From positions 310,001 through 374,000 of the forward strand of contig NZ_VOQF01000001.1 in assembly GCF_007994985.1 (NCBI RefSeq): a DNA stretch of 64,000 nucleotides, in the 5' to 3' direction. Under the pieces are notes generated by a model. That model was given only the letters and a program-made list of their open reading frames with translations, ran no database searches and was not told where the DNA came from. A program made the position numbers and the translations under genes. Below, piece by piece: positions 17,986 to 26,633 of the stretch (position 1 is its first letter; each line of letters begins with the position of its first letter). This DNA is from Metabacillus litoralis (GTDB taxonomy: Bacteria > Bacillota > Bacilli > Bacillales > Bacillaceae).

Positions 17986-18816
17986 TTAAGATAAATGATT
18001 AAATTGTTCTTCAACTTGCAGTATTGGCCGAGCTTCTAATAATGTTTTTGTGTAGGCATGCTTGGGATTGTCAAATAACTGAAAAACATCGGCTTTTTCG
18101 ACAATTCTACCACTTTGCATAACAGCTACTTCATCTGCCATCTCTGATATCACACCAAGATCATGAGAGATTAATAAAATGGCAGATCCATGTTCGGCTC
18201 GAATTTTATCTAAGTGAAAAAGTACTGTTTTCTGGTTTTTCACATCTAGTGCTGTTGTTGGTTCATCAGCAATGATCACAGCTGGATGTGTACAAGCAGC
18301 AATAGCAATCATAACCCGCTGAAGCATTCCACCACTTAATTGAAAAGGATATGATTTTAATAGCTTAGCAGGTTCAGGTAAATTAACATCATGCATAGCC
18401 TCAATTGCAATTTCTGTTGCTTTTTTTTTACTACATGATATATGAGATCGGATCGTTTCTATAAATTGATGACCAATCGTTAAAACAGGTGTAAAAGCAT
18501 TCATCGGGTTTTGCATAATAAAGGCAATGTCCTTACCACGAATTTTCCTCATCTGTTTAGGGTCCAATCCGTTTAATTCTTGTCCATTCAATTTAATGCT
18601 TCCTTCAATTGTTGTTGTTTTTTTATCAAGCAACTGAAGAATAGACATACTTGTCACAGTTTTACCGCATCCACTTTCTCCAACTAGACCAAGTACACCT
18701 CCCTGCTTCACATCAAAATTGATATTTTGAACAAGTGTAAGTACATCTCTTTTAGTAGAAACCTTCACTTGCAAATCCCTAACTTCTAGGACACTCGATT
18801 GGTTTATTTCCAACAT
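17986..18816 (-). CDS. nikD: Nickel/peptide-type ABC transporter ATPase (NikD-like)
   Basis: A D-type ATPase subunit of about 276 residues. Walker A GESGCGKTV is near residue 44, the Q-loop IMQNPMNAFTP near 93, signature LSGGMLQRV near 148, Walker B VIIADEPTTALD near 171 and LLISHDLG near 204. The start was taken at the second ATG of ATGATCATG because AAGGA lies at the better spacing. It is 12 bp downstream of the NikC-like gene. It pairs with the NikE-like ATPase as the heterodimeric motor of the importer. Confidence 0.85.
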   Translation of the reverse strand: MLEINQSSVLEVRDLQVKVSTKRDVLTLVQNINFDVKQGGVLGLVGESGCGKTVTSMSILQLLDKKTTTIEGSIKLNGQELNGLDPKQMRKIRGKDIAFIMQNPMNAFTPVLTIGHQFIETIRSHISCSKKKATEIAIEAMHDVNLPEPAKLLKSYPFQLSGGMLQRVMIAIAACTHPAVIIADEPTTALDVKNQKTVLFHLDKIRAEHGSAILLISHDLGVISEMADEVAVMQSGRIVEKADVFQLFDNPKHAYTKTLLEARPILQVEEQFNHLS

Positions 18817-18828
18817 GATCATTCCTTT

Positions 18829-19662
18829 TTAAGATCTTCGTTTCACTCCATATTTCTCTGACAATGCTTCACCTAATAAATTGAACGTAACAATGACAAG
18901 CATAATGATTAGACCAGGGTATATCATTAATTCTGGATTTGTCCGAATATATGTTTTTCCTTCGTGAATCATTGCTCCCCATTCTGGTGTTGGAGCCTGA
19001 ACACCAAGTCCTAGAAATGACATAGCAGATATGTCCATAATCGCCCAACCCATTTCTAATGTTCCCATAACAGCAAGCGGAGGAAGTACATTTGGAACAA
19101 TATGTTTTCGAATAATTTTCCAGCCTGAGGATCCACTTATTTTTGCAGCTGCAATAAAGTTTTGCTCTTTCAAACTTAGAACCATTCCCCTAAACATTCT
19201 TGCATAATAAACCCACTGCACTAGCATGATCGCTACTATAACTTGCTTAAGACCAGGCCCAAAGATTCCTACAAGTCCTAAGATAAGAATTAGACTTGGA
19301 AAGGCCATCACTCCATCACAAAATCTCATCAGCAAATGATCAATTAAACCACCTTTATAACCAGAAAAAGTACCGATAATTAAACCAATAACTATTGAGG
19401 AAATAAAAATAAGCATCGCAAAGCCTAATGAAATGCGTGCTCCATATAATATACGTGACAACGTACACCTTCCAAGATGATCTGTACCTAGTGGATAATC
19501 CCAAGAAGGAGGCTGTAATTTAAGAGCTAAATTTACAGCAATTGGATCGTTTGGCACGATCCATGGTGCAATAAAAGCAATGATAAAAAGCATACTTAAA
19601 ATAATCGTACAGATGGGAATAATTTTTTGATTTATGAATATCTGACGTATATTTCTTATCAT
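18829..19662 (-). CDS. nikC: Nickel/peptide-type ABC transporter permease (NikC-like)
   Basis: This 277-residue inner-membrane permease has an N-terminal transmembrane segment, then LGTDHLGRCTLSRILYGARISL, the hallmark of DppC/OppC/NikC subunits, and about five further helices. The ATPase-coupling loop is visible as AAAKISGSSGWKIIRKHIVPN. It overlaps the NikB-like gene by 4 bp, so translation is coupled. Confidence 0.87.
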   Translation of the reverse strand: MIRNIRQIFINQKIIPICTIILSMLFIIAFIAPWIVPNDPIAVNLALKLQPPSWDYPLGTDHLGRCTLSRILYGARISLGFAMLIFISSIVIGLIIGTFSGYKGGLIDHLLMRFCDGVMAFPSLILILGLVGIFGPGLKQVIVAIMLVQWVYYARMFRGMVLSLKEQNFIAAAKISGSSGWKIIRKHIVPNVLPPLAVMGTLEMGWAIMDISAMSFLGLGVQAPTPEWGAMIHEGKTYIRTNPELMIYPGLIIMLVIVTFNLLGEALSEKYGVKRRS

Positions 19663-20603
19663 TGCTTGTACCCTTCTTTCCTAGAAATACGCGGATCTAT
19701 ATACATTTGAATCAAGTCAACAAGTAAATTACTAATAATAAATAAACTTGCACCAATAAGAACATAGCATTGGATAACAGGTATATCACGATTGAAAATA
19801 GCATCTATAAAATAACGTCCAAATCCAGGCCATGAGAAAACTGCTTCAACGATGATTGTACCAGTAAGTAATTTCCCTAGATTCATTCCCAGTCCAGTAA
19901 TCATTGGCGAGATCGCAATTCTCAAAACATGCTTCGCCATAATACTTTTCTCACTAATTCCTCGTGTGCGAGCATAAAGAACATATGGTTCCTCTAAATT
20001 TTCAAGAACACTAGCACGTAACAATCTCGTATAAATCGCAATCAATGGGAAAGCAAGTGTTACCGATGGAAGAACAAGATGCTGCCAAGTTCCTATTCCC
20101 TCAACCGGAAAAAGATCAAGTTTCACAGAAAAGAACAAAATCAGAAGATATCCTAACCAAAAAGATGGAATAGATGCCCCTAAAAAGGCAAGAACTCGAC
20201 TAAAGTGATCAATTGCGGTATTTTTCTTTACTCCAGCAAGAAAACCTAGAGGAATACTAACAAATACTGCAATAAATAAACTTCCTAGAGCTAGTTGAAT
20301 CGTAGCTGGTATCCGAGAGATAACCTCATCCCAAACAGGCTTATTCGAAACATAAGATATGCCAAAATCAAATTGGCATATCTTTTTAATAGAATTTAGA
20401 TATTGGATAAAAAATGGTTGATCTAAACCAAACTCCTGTCGTTTCTGTGCCAGATTCTCATCTGTCGGTTGAATATGGGCAGCCGTTAGATAGGCCTCAG
20501 CCGGGTCGACCGGTGAAAGGTGTATCATCCCAGTTGTAAGAAGTGTTGCTAAAAGAAAAACCGGAATAATAGATAATATTCTTTTCAAAATAAAGGTGCC
20601 CAT
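19659..20603 (-). CDS. nikB: Nickel/peptide-type ABC transporter permease (NikB-like)
   Basis: This 314-residue permease has the DppB/OppB/NikB layout: a first helix after ILKRILSIIPVFLLAT, an extracytoplasmic loop with GLDQPFFIQYL and FDFGISYVSNKPV, then five helices. The coupling loop is YARTRGISEKSIMAKHVLR. GGAGG precedes the ATG, and it starts 18 bp after the binding-protein gene. Confidence 0.87.
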   Translation of the reverse strand: MGTFILKRILSIIPVFLLATLLTTGMIHLSPVDPAEAYLTAAHIQPTDENLAQKRQEFGLDQPFFIQYLNSIKKICQFDFGISYVSNKPVWDEVISRIPATIQLALGSLFIAVFVSIPLGFLAGVKKNTAIDHFSRVLAFLGASIPSFWLGYLLILFFSVKLDLFPVEGIGTWQHLVLPSVTLAFPLIAIYTRLLRASVLENLEEPYVLYARTRGISEKSIMAKHVLRIAISPMITGLGMNLGKLLTGTIIVEAVFSWPGFGRYFIDAIFNRDIPVIQCYVLIGASLFIISNLLVDLIQMYIDPRISRKEGYKQ

Positions 20604-20621
20604 AAAAAACCTCCTGCTACC

Positions 20622-22253
20622 TTACTCCTTAATGCTAATTCCTGTAAATGGATGTTCATCACGATTAGCAGGGAAAGTGAAATTTGTCACTTCTTTTTGA
20701 TGAATTGCTATTTTCTTAATATATGAGATCGGGATAATTGCTCCCTGATCTTGTATTGATGTCAAAATCGATGAGTAAAGCTTTTGTCTCTCATTCTCAT
20801 CTGTTGTTTGCGTAAGCATAGAAATTTGTTGCAATAAGTCTTCCTTATTTGGATACGCTGAAATAGCTTCATTAAATCCAAATCCTTCTGATGCGACAAT
20901 ATTTAAGAATGTATGTGGATCATAAGGTGCTCCGTAGTTACTAAAGAAATTTATATCAAATTTATTATCTTTAAATCGTTGAACTTGCTCTGCTAGTTCA
21001 ACACCAACAATGTTTAATTTAACACCAATTGCTGCCCACTCTGATTGAAGAGCTTCTGCCATTGTTTTCTGAATCATTTCTGCTGAATCATACATTAACT
21101 CAATTTCCAGTAGCTGTCCATCTTTTTCGCGTACTTCTTGACCATCAGAAAGCTTCCACCCTGCCTCGTCTAACAGGGATTTTGCTTTCTCTACATTATA
21201 ATCAACTACTGCTGCATCAATATCTTTCGTATACGGAAGATTTGTTGGTAAAATATAGTCTGCTTTTTCTTCATAACCAGACGTAACTCCTTCAACTAAT
21301 GCTTCTTTATTAAAAGCGTAATGTAATGCTTGACGTACTTTTTCATCGGAAAGCTGTTTCTTCTTTGAATTGATCACAAGCTGTCTTGTTGCAACTGGCT
21401 CTGAAATACTAGTTTCATATTTTCCAGTTGAATCTAACTGTTTAAACGCATCTAAGCTAATTGTACCTTCTCCATAAATAAGATCGATCTCACCTTTTTC
21501 AAATGCAAGAACTCTTGTTTCAGCATCAGGAATAACTTTCACTTTAATGCTTTCCTCTTCTGGGAGTTCACCCCAATAATTTTCATTACGTTTGAAAGTA
21601 GCATATTCGTCTACTTTGTACTCATCCAATATCCAAGGACCTGTTCCAACTGGTTTGGCAACACCTTTTGATGTATCACCATCTTCAGGAAAACCTGCTT
21701 CTCCTAAGAAACGAACTGGTCGTACAACTGCCAACTCCTGAATTGTAGGATAATATGGCTCTGTTAATGTTAATTTGAACGTAAATTCATCAACTGCTTC
21801 TGTTTTTTCTATTTTTGAAAGAAAACCTAACCAACCATGCATATCAATCTTATTTAAAATTGTATCAAAGTTTCTTTTTACAATTTCGGCATTAAAGCCA
21901 GTTCCATCTGAAAACTTTACATTTTCCCGCAAATGAAATGTATATTCTTTTCCATCCCCCGAAATGTCCCAAGACTCTGCTAAATGAGGTTTTAGCTCTC
22001 CACCTTCTTGGTAGCTTACTAACGGTTCATACACCATTGACTGAGCAAATAATTGGGATGGATTATAAACATGTGGATTCATTTCCCCTACGTCTCTAGG
22101 CCAAGCAAATGTAAGCATGTTGCTGTTCTCTTTATTCTCTGAAGATTTAACATCATTGCTACTAGTATTCGTACATCCAAGTAATATTGTTGATAAAATA
22201 AACATGAATGTTAATAGAATAATCGTTTTCTGTTTATGTAATCTATTAAACAA
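20622..22253 (-). CDS. nikA: NikA-like nickel-binding lipoprotein
   Basis: This 543-residue solute-binding lipoprotein has an N-terminal signal ending in the lipobox ILLGC (Cys near 27). The start of the mature part (AWPRDVGEMNPHVYNPSQ) and FAQSMVYEPLV, GTGPWIL and NENYWGE blocks closely follow E. coli NikA from the SBP_bac_5 family. The His of GAPYDPHTFL corresponds to the NikA His that helps hold the nickel complex; staphylococcal CntA has DPQS at this place. This favours nickel or nickel-chelate binding over peptide. The TTG start follows AGGGGGAAG. It is the first gene of the operon, behind a strong promoter with a Fur-like operator. Confidence 0.87.
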   Translation of the reverse strand: MFNRLHKQKTIILLTFMFILSTILLGCTNTSSNDVKSSENKENSNMLTFAWPRDVGEMNPHVYNPSQLFAQSMVYEPLVSYQEGGELKPHLAESWDISGDGKEYTFHLRENVKFSDGTGFNAEIVKRNFDTILNKIDMHGWLGFLSKIEKTEAVDEFTFKLTLTEPYYPTIQELAVVRPVRFLGEAGFPEDGDTSKGVAKPVGTGPWILDEYKVDEYATFKRNENYWGELPEEESIKVKVIPDAETRVLAFEKGEIDLIYGEGTISLDAFKQLDSTGKYETSISEPVATRQLVINSKKKQLSDEKVRQALHYAFNKEALVEGVTSGYEEKADYILPTNLPYTKDIDAAVVDYNVEKAKSLLDEAGWKLSDGQEVREKDGQLLEIELMYDSAEMIQKTMAEALQSEWAAIGVKLNIVGVELAEQVQRFKDNKFDINFFSNYGAPYDPHTFLNIVASEGFGFNEAISAYPNKEDLLQQISMLTQTTDENERQKLYSSILTSIQDQGAIIPISYIKKIAIHQKEVTNFTFPANRDEHPFTGISIKE

Positions 22254-22276
22254 TTTTTCTTCCCCCTACATCTTAT

Positions 22277-22320
22277 TGATAATCATTTTCAATGATAATT
22301 GTAGTGTCGAAAGTTGTCAA
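22277..22320 (-). promoter_or_regulatory. SigA promoter with Fur-box-like operator for the nik operon
   Basis: Read toward nikA, a perfect TTGACA (22315-22320) is followed after 17 bp by TATCAT (22292-22297). Immediately downstream, at the expected transcription start, lies the plus-strand sequence TGATAATCATTTTCA (22277-22291). It matches the Bacillus Fur 7-1-7 box TGATAATNATTATCA with one mismatch. A second overlapping half (AATGATAATTG) continues to 22300. Binding here would block initiation. Confidence 0.75.
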
Positions 22321-22346
22321 TATTATAATAGGAATTTTCTTTAAAT

Positions 22347-22513
22347 TATGCTCTTTTCTAATAGATTGCTGCTATTTAACATCTAGATCTATTGGAAACA
22401 GTGTTTTATCGCATTAAAGGGCGATTTGTAGAAGAAAAGATGCCACTAGACTTTATACAGAGTTGTTATCATAAGGATTCTAAAAACAACAAAATTTACG
22501 AAAACAGCCTTTA
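22347..22513 (+). mobile_element. MITE-like repeat, copy A
   Basis: About 167 bp. The left end has GCTCTTTTCTAATAGATTG and the right end AAAATTTACGAAAACAGCCT, imperfect inverted repeats of each other. The core carries GAAAAGATGCCACTAGACTT shared with the other copies. It has no coding capacity and lies between the divergent nik operon and the FAD oxidoreductase gene. Confidence 0.7.
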
Positions 22514-22645
22514 ATTACAACAATATTCTCCTATGATTTACTTTCATTTTTCTTTCTTGATCTGTTTAAAAATTTTTATCGATTATTTAACAATCATAAG
22601 GGTATGTATTACTATAATAGAAAGATAAGAACAGGAGTGATCATT

Positions 22646-23707
22646 TTGAGTCATATTTTACTAGTTGGTGGTGGTCATGCCCATCTTACAATTCTTCGAT
22701 CACTACTTAACGAAAAGATTTCACACAAAATTACTCTTATTTCCGCATCTACCTATCAATATTATTCTGGTATGTTTTCAGGATTTACTGAAGGAATATA
22801 TCAAGAGGATGAAATCCGTATAAATTTACAACAGCTTTGTGAACGTGCATCAATCGAGTTTATTGAGGACACTATTGATAAAATTGATCCAATTACAAAA
22901 ACTGTGATCGGAAAATCTGGTACAACTTATACCTTTGATCTTATTTCATTTGATATTGGTTCCAAATCAAAAGCTTTTAATCAGAATACGATCAAGCCCA
23001 ATTACCTGTTTACTGAAGAAATTTCAATGTTCCGTTCTTCAGAAGCACCAACTGTTGTTGGTGGAGGTGCCGCTGGAGTTGAACTTGCTCTTTCTACATT
23101 AGCGTGGCGAAAAGCTCAAAACATTAAAGGTGATGTGATATTAGTTAGTTCTTCACCATTACTTACCTCATACGGGTATAAAGCGTCTAAAAAGATAACA
23201 AGCATAGCAAAGCTAAAAGGAATAAAGATGGTTGAAAATGAAAGGGTAGAACATGTAAAAGCTACGACCATTGTAACGAAAAATGGAATGAAAGTTCCTT
23301 ATACACATGTTCTGTCTTTAACTGGTCCTACCGGTCATCAGCTTTTTCAAAGTCTTTCAGCAAACGAGAACGGATTTTTAAAAGTAACGGACTATCTTCA
23401 ACATCGAAAATACGCGTTTATTTTTGGTGCAGGAGATTGCATCACATTAGAAAGTAATCCAACATTACCGAAAAATGGTGTGTATGCAGTAAGACAAGGC
23501 AAGGTACTATGGAAAAATATTAAACATTATTTAAGTGCAGAGATATTAACAACCTTTAAACCTCAAAAGAAGTTTCTTTCCATTATGTCGACTGGAAATA
23601 AAGAAGCGTTGCTTTCGTATGGGAATATCGTCCTTCATGGCAAGCTACCATGGAGATTGAAACATTTTATAGATAAAAAGTTTATAAAACAGCACGAACT
23701 AAAATAA
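22646..23707 (+). CDS. NAD(P)/FAD-dependent oxidoreductase (NDH-2-like fold)
   Basis: This 353-residue flavoprotein begins with a dinucleotide-binding motif LLVGGGHAHLTIL, typical of the group of FAD oxidoreductases also found fused to selenophosphate synthetase. A second nucleotide-binding motif (VVGGGAAGVELAL) is near residue 144 and an FAD-contacting FGAGDCI near 259. No CxxC redox pair is seen. The TTG start was chosen because AGGAG lies 8 bp before it; an ATG at 22604 has no good site. The electron acceptor is unknown. It may act as a membrane-peripheral NAD(P)H dehydrogenase (inference). Confidence 0.8.
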   Translation: MSHILLVGGGHAHLTILRSLLNEKISHKITLISASTYQYYSGMFSGFTEGIYQEDEIRINLQQLCERASIEFIEDTIDKIDPITKTVIGKSGTTYTFDLISFDIGSKSKAFNQNTIKPNYLFTEEISMFRSSEAPTVVGGGAAGVELALSTLAWRKAQNIKGDVILVSSSPLLTSYGYKASKKITSIAKLKGIKMVENERVEHVKATTIVTKNGMKVPYTHVLSLTGPTGHQLFQSLSANENGFLKVTDYLQHRKYAFIFGAGDCITLESNPTLPKNGVYAVRQGKVLWKNIKHYLSAEILTTFKPQKKFLSIMSTGNKEALLSYGNIVLHGKLPWRLKHFIDKKFIKQHELK

Positions 23708-23842
23708 TGAAGAATTGTCAGGGTAATTTTGATCTTTATTAAATAAATATTCTTTATGAAGAGAGTAATAATAAATTTAATACATTCACATCACATATTT
23801 TTGCACAGGAAGCCTACTTAAAATCCTCTAGACCTATGCAGA

Positions 23843-23876
23843 CGTAGCCGAGGGATTCACAGCTCCCTCGGCTACG
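23843..23876. repeat. Perfect 13-bp hairpin, remnant of the GC-rich palindromic repeat
   Basis: CGTAGCCGAGGGA pairs perfectly with TCCCTCGGCTACG across an 8-nt loop. The preceding GACCTATGCAGACGTAGC resembles the GACCTCGCAGGCGTAGC block of the repeat at 546. It lies between convergent genes and may also stop transcription, although T runs are poor. Confidence 0.6.
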
Positions 23877-23927
23877 AATTTATTAGATTTAAACTCTAAA
23901 AATATATACTCTTATTCATGCGAAATA

Positions 23928-25352
23928 TTATCTAAACCATTTAATATATTTCTTTGTTACTTTAGGAAGTAAACCGTTAAATAATTTATCACGCCAATAT
24001 ATATCGGCTGTTCGTTGTATCGCTGCAGCATGATTAGGATACGGATAAATCATTTGAGATAAATCACCAATCTTTTTTCCATGCTTGATTGCGTAAATAA
24101 CCGTCTGCATCCAATCCCCCGCACCTTTACCAATAGCATGTGCTCCAATTATTTTTCCTTTTGAATTTGTCAGTATTTTAATGATTCCATCCGATTGATG
24201 ATCTGCTACAAAACGATCTACATCAGTAAGAGGTACTTCATATGAAGAATACGTTATCCCTTTTTCTTTTATCTCCTGCTCTGTTAAACCAATATGAAAA
24301 ATTTCAGGATCTGTATAAATAATCCATGGTATTTGTTCATAATTCATTTTTTTCGGTATGCCCAGCACTGCGTTTTGTACGACCGTTTTTCCTTCTTCAC
24401 CTGCCACATGTGTAAAAGCAAATTTTCCGTTTACATCTCCAATGGCATAAATATGTGACACATTTGTTTGCAACTTAGCATTCGTTGTGATGTAACCCTT
24501 CTCATTCTTCGTAACTCCGGCATTTGTTAAACTAAGGTTATCACTGTTTGGTGTTCGTCCAACAGCTACTAAAATTTCATCCACTTCTAGCTTTGTCAGC
24601 GTATCATTTTTCTTAACAGAGACTATTTTTTTACCGTTACGTTTTTCAACATGTATAACATCTGAATCTAGTAAAAAAGTTAATTCTTTTTCTAGCAGTT
24701 TTCCTGCAACATTTCTAATTGATTGATCTTCTTTACTTAGCATTGTTTTACTTCTTTCAACAACCGTTACATTTGCTCCAAACCGAGCCATTGCTTGAGA
24801 CAGCTCTAATCCAATAGCTCCTGATCCAATAACGAGTAAATCTTTTGGAAGCTTTTCTTGGTTGAAAATTGTTTCATTCGTTAGATAACCCACTTCCTTT
24901 AGTCCTTTTATAGAAGGAATAAATGCTCTCGAACCTGTAGCAATGACAATTCTTTTTCCATATATTTCATCATCATTGATCTTGACTGTATGATCTGAAG
25001 TAAATACACCTAAGCCTTTATACAAATCAATTCCCATGTTTATAAAGCGTTCATCAGAATCATGATGTTGAATCACATCAATGGAGCTTCTAACACGCTC
25101 ATTTATTTTCTTTAATGATACTTCGCCACTTACCTCTAACCCTAATTTTGTTGCTTTTTCTTTCGCTGAGTGGATCTCTTTTGCAGCTTGAATAAACGAT
25201 TTAGAAGGAACACACCCTACATGAAGACAATCTCCACCAAGATGCTTTTCCTTTTCTATCAGCGCTACTTTCGCTCCTAATGAACGAGCACCAGAGGCTA
25301 CGGTTAAACCGCCAGCTCCACCACCAATCACAATCACATCATACTTTTTCAA
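23928..25352 (-). CDS. Mercuric-reductase-like pyridine nucleotide-disulfide oxidoreductase
   Basis: This 474-residue class I flavoprotein has the FAD motif VIGGGAGGLTVASGA near residue 8, the redox-active disulfide GGDCLHVGCVPSK near 43-51, the NAD(P) motif VIGSGAIGLELSQ near 173, YAIGDVNG near 304 and the C-terminal catalytic HAAAIQR (near 444). It resembles MerA core and dihydrolipoamide dehydrogenase. It lacks the heavy-metal-associated N-domain and the C-terminal vicinal Cys pair of true MerA, so mercury reduction is unlikely. It is the last gene of the ynj-like operon, 15 bp after the phosphatidyltransferase gene. Confidence 0.85.
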   Translation of the reverse strand: MKKYDVIVIGGGAGGLTVASGARSLGAKVALIEKEKHLGGDCLHVGCVPSKSFIQAAKEIHSAKEKATKLGLEVSGEVSLKKINERVRSSIDVIQHHDSDERFINMGIDLYKGLGVFTSDHTVKINDDEIYGKRIVIATGSRAFIPSIKGLKEVGYLTNETIFNQEKLPKDLLVIGSGAIGLELSQAMARFGANVTVVERSKTMLSKEDQSIRNVAGKLLEKELTFLLDSDVIHVEKRNGKKIVSVKKNDTLTKLEVDEILVAVGRTPNSDNLSLTNAGVTKNEKGYITTNAKLQTNVSHIYAIGDVNGKFAFTHVAGEEGKTVVQNAVLGIPKKMNYEQIPWIIYTDPEIFHIGLTEQEIKEKGITYSSYEVPLTDVDRFVADHQSDGIIKILTNSKGKIIGAHAIGKGAGDWMQTVIYAIKHGKKIGDLSQMIYPYPNHAAAIQRTADIYWRDKLFNGLLPKVTKKYIKWFR

Positions 25353-25367
25353 GTCTACTCCTCCTTC

Positions 25368-25952
25368 CTATTTTGTTAACAATCTTTTCGCTTCAGCTAA
25401 TCGTTGAAATGCAGTGTATAGTTCAACTACGAAGAATACCAGTGTTAAGATCGTTAAATATGGATGAAATAGAATCATTAGAGAAAATAATATAAAACCC
25501 TCTGTTCGTTCTGCGAGTCCTGCTTGATAATAGAATGATTTCATTCCATGCTTTTCTGTTACTGCTCCAACTGTCAAAAAAATCGTCATTGAGACAATAA
25601 TTGACACACTTAACAATAATAAAGCCCATTGTGATTCCGGAAATGCAAATGCTAACCCAAGAATCACGCTAATTTCCACAACACGATCAAATGTAATATC
25701 AAGAACCGTTCCCCAAGCTGATGGTTTTGTAAGTCGAGCCATCGTTCCATCAACTGCATCTAAAAACCCTGAAAACCATAAAACAACTACCGCTAAAACT
25801 GGTTGATTAAAATAAATAAATAAACCTGATGTTGAGCCTATCAGGAAAGCAATCCACGTTAATTGATTTGCAGATAAACCGAATTTCAGTAAACTTTTTG
25901 CTGTTTTCTCAATTGTTGGTTGTACATATTTTCTTCCATGCGTGTCTAGCAA
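25368..25952 (-). CDS. CDP-alcohol phosphatidyltransferase (YnjF-like)
   Basis: This integral membrane enzyme of about 194 residues has the full CDP-alcohol signature, DAVDGTMARLTKPSAWGTVL followed by DITFD, near residues 65-88 (D-x2-DG-x2-AR-x8-G-x3-D-x3-D). About five transmembrane helices follow. Such enzymes transfer a phosphatidyl group from CDP-diacylglycerol to an alcohol; the acceptor is not predictable. The TTG start was chosen after GAGGTG; a GTG three codons earlier has no site. It begins 10 bp after the TVP38 gene. E. coli YnjF is the matching member of a similar cluster. Confidence 0.85.
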   Translation of the reverse strand: MLDTHGRKYVQPTIEKTAKSLLKFGLSANQLTWIAFLIGSTSGLFIYFNQPVLAVVVLWFSGFLDAVDGTMARLTKPSAWGTVLDITFDRVVEISVILGLAFAFPESQWALLLLSVSIIVSMTIFLTVGAVTEKHGMKSFYYQAGLAERTEGFILFSLMILFHPYLTILTLVFFVVELYTAFQRLAEAKRLLTK

Positions 25953-25962
25953 AATTTTCACC

Positions 25963-26619
25963 TCATTTTGTTTCTTGTTTATCTAAAAAATTCTTAAATT
26001 TATTTTTAAATAAAGCTGGCGTAACCATCACTAGTAAAAACAGCGTTATCGCCATTATAATTGTTAACAAATTGTTTGATGTCGCACTAGCTCCTAGAAA
26101 GTTATAAGCAAATGTTCCTGGAATTATACCTACGATTGTGGCTAACACAAAGTGACTTGTTCGTACTTTTGACAATCCAGCTGCATAACTGACTAAATCA
26201 AAAGGAAAAATCGGTAATAGTCGAACTAATAATACAGAAACAAAGCCATTTTTTTCTAATAAATTCTTCACTTTTTCAATTCGTGCACCCGATTTTTTCT
26301 CTATCCATCGCCCCCCTACTTTCCGTGAAAGTAAAAAAGCGAAATAGGCTCCTATTGTTGCACCGATAATGGTTAACAATGTTCCGTAAAATGGTCCAAA
26401 TGCCAACCCACCTGCAAGTGATAAAACAGATGAAGGAAATAAAATGAAAGGACGTACCGAATACAAACCAATATATATAATTGGAGCGAGAACTCCTATT
26501 GAGAGAATCCATTGCTTAATGATTTCAGGACTAAAATCGATCACATGTTGATTTAAATAATAAAATGTTGGTATAAAAATGATTAGCAGTCCTATTGAGA
26601 TACTTCTCTTCTTTTTCAT
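25963..26619 (-). CDS. TVP38/TMEM64-family membrane protein (YdjX/YdjZ-like)
   Basis: This 218-residue protein has five to six hydrophobic helices and the SNARE-associated/VTT domain signature, seen as FGPFYGTLLTIIGATIGAYF and LLVRLLPIFPFDLVSYAAG. Relatives (DedA/TVP38 group) act in lipid or membrane homeostasis. It starts after GGTGGGGAG, 14 bp downstream of the ABC ATPase gene. In E. coli, the YdjX and YdjZ proteins of this family sit beside ynjABCD, which supports a shared task. Confidence 0.87.
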   Translation of the reverse strand: MKKKRSISIGLLIIFIPTFYYLNQHVIDFSPEIIKQWILSIGVLAPIIYIGLYSVRPFILFPSSVLSLAGGLAFGPFYGTLLTIIGATIGAYFAFLLSRKVGGRWIEKKSGARIEKVKNLLEKNGFVSVLLVRLLPIFPFDLVSYAAGLSKVRTSHFVLATIVGIIPGTFAYNFLGASATSNNLLTIIMAITLFLLVMVTPALFKNKFKNFLDKQETK

Positions 26620-26633
26620 TCACTCCCCACCTT

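Noticed and set aside
17141-22253. Dipeptide/oligopeptide (Dpp/Opp) identity for the five-gene ABC operon
   Set aside because: The subunits are of the same superfamily, but the binding protein follows NikA through its length, including the His of GAPYDPHTFL, so nickel type is preferred.
23928-25352. True mercuric reductase
   Set aside because: The heavy-metal domain and the C-terminal vicinal cysteines are missing and no merR or merT is near.
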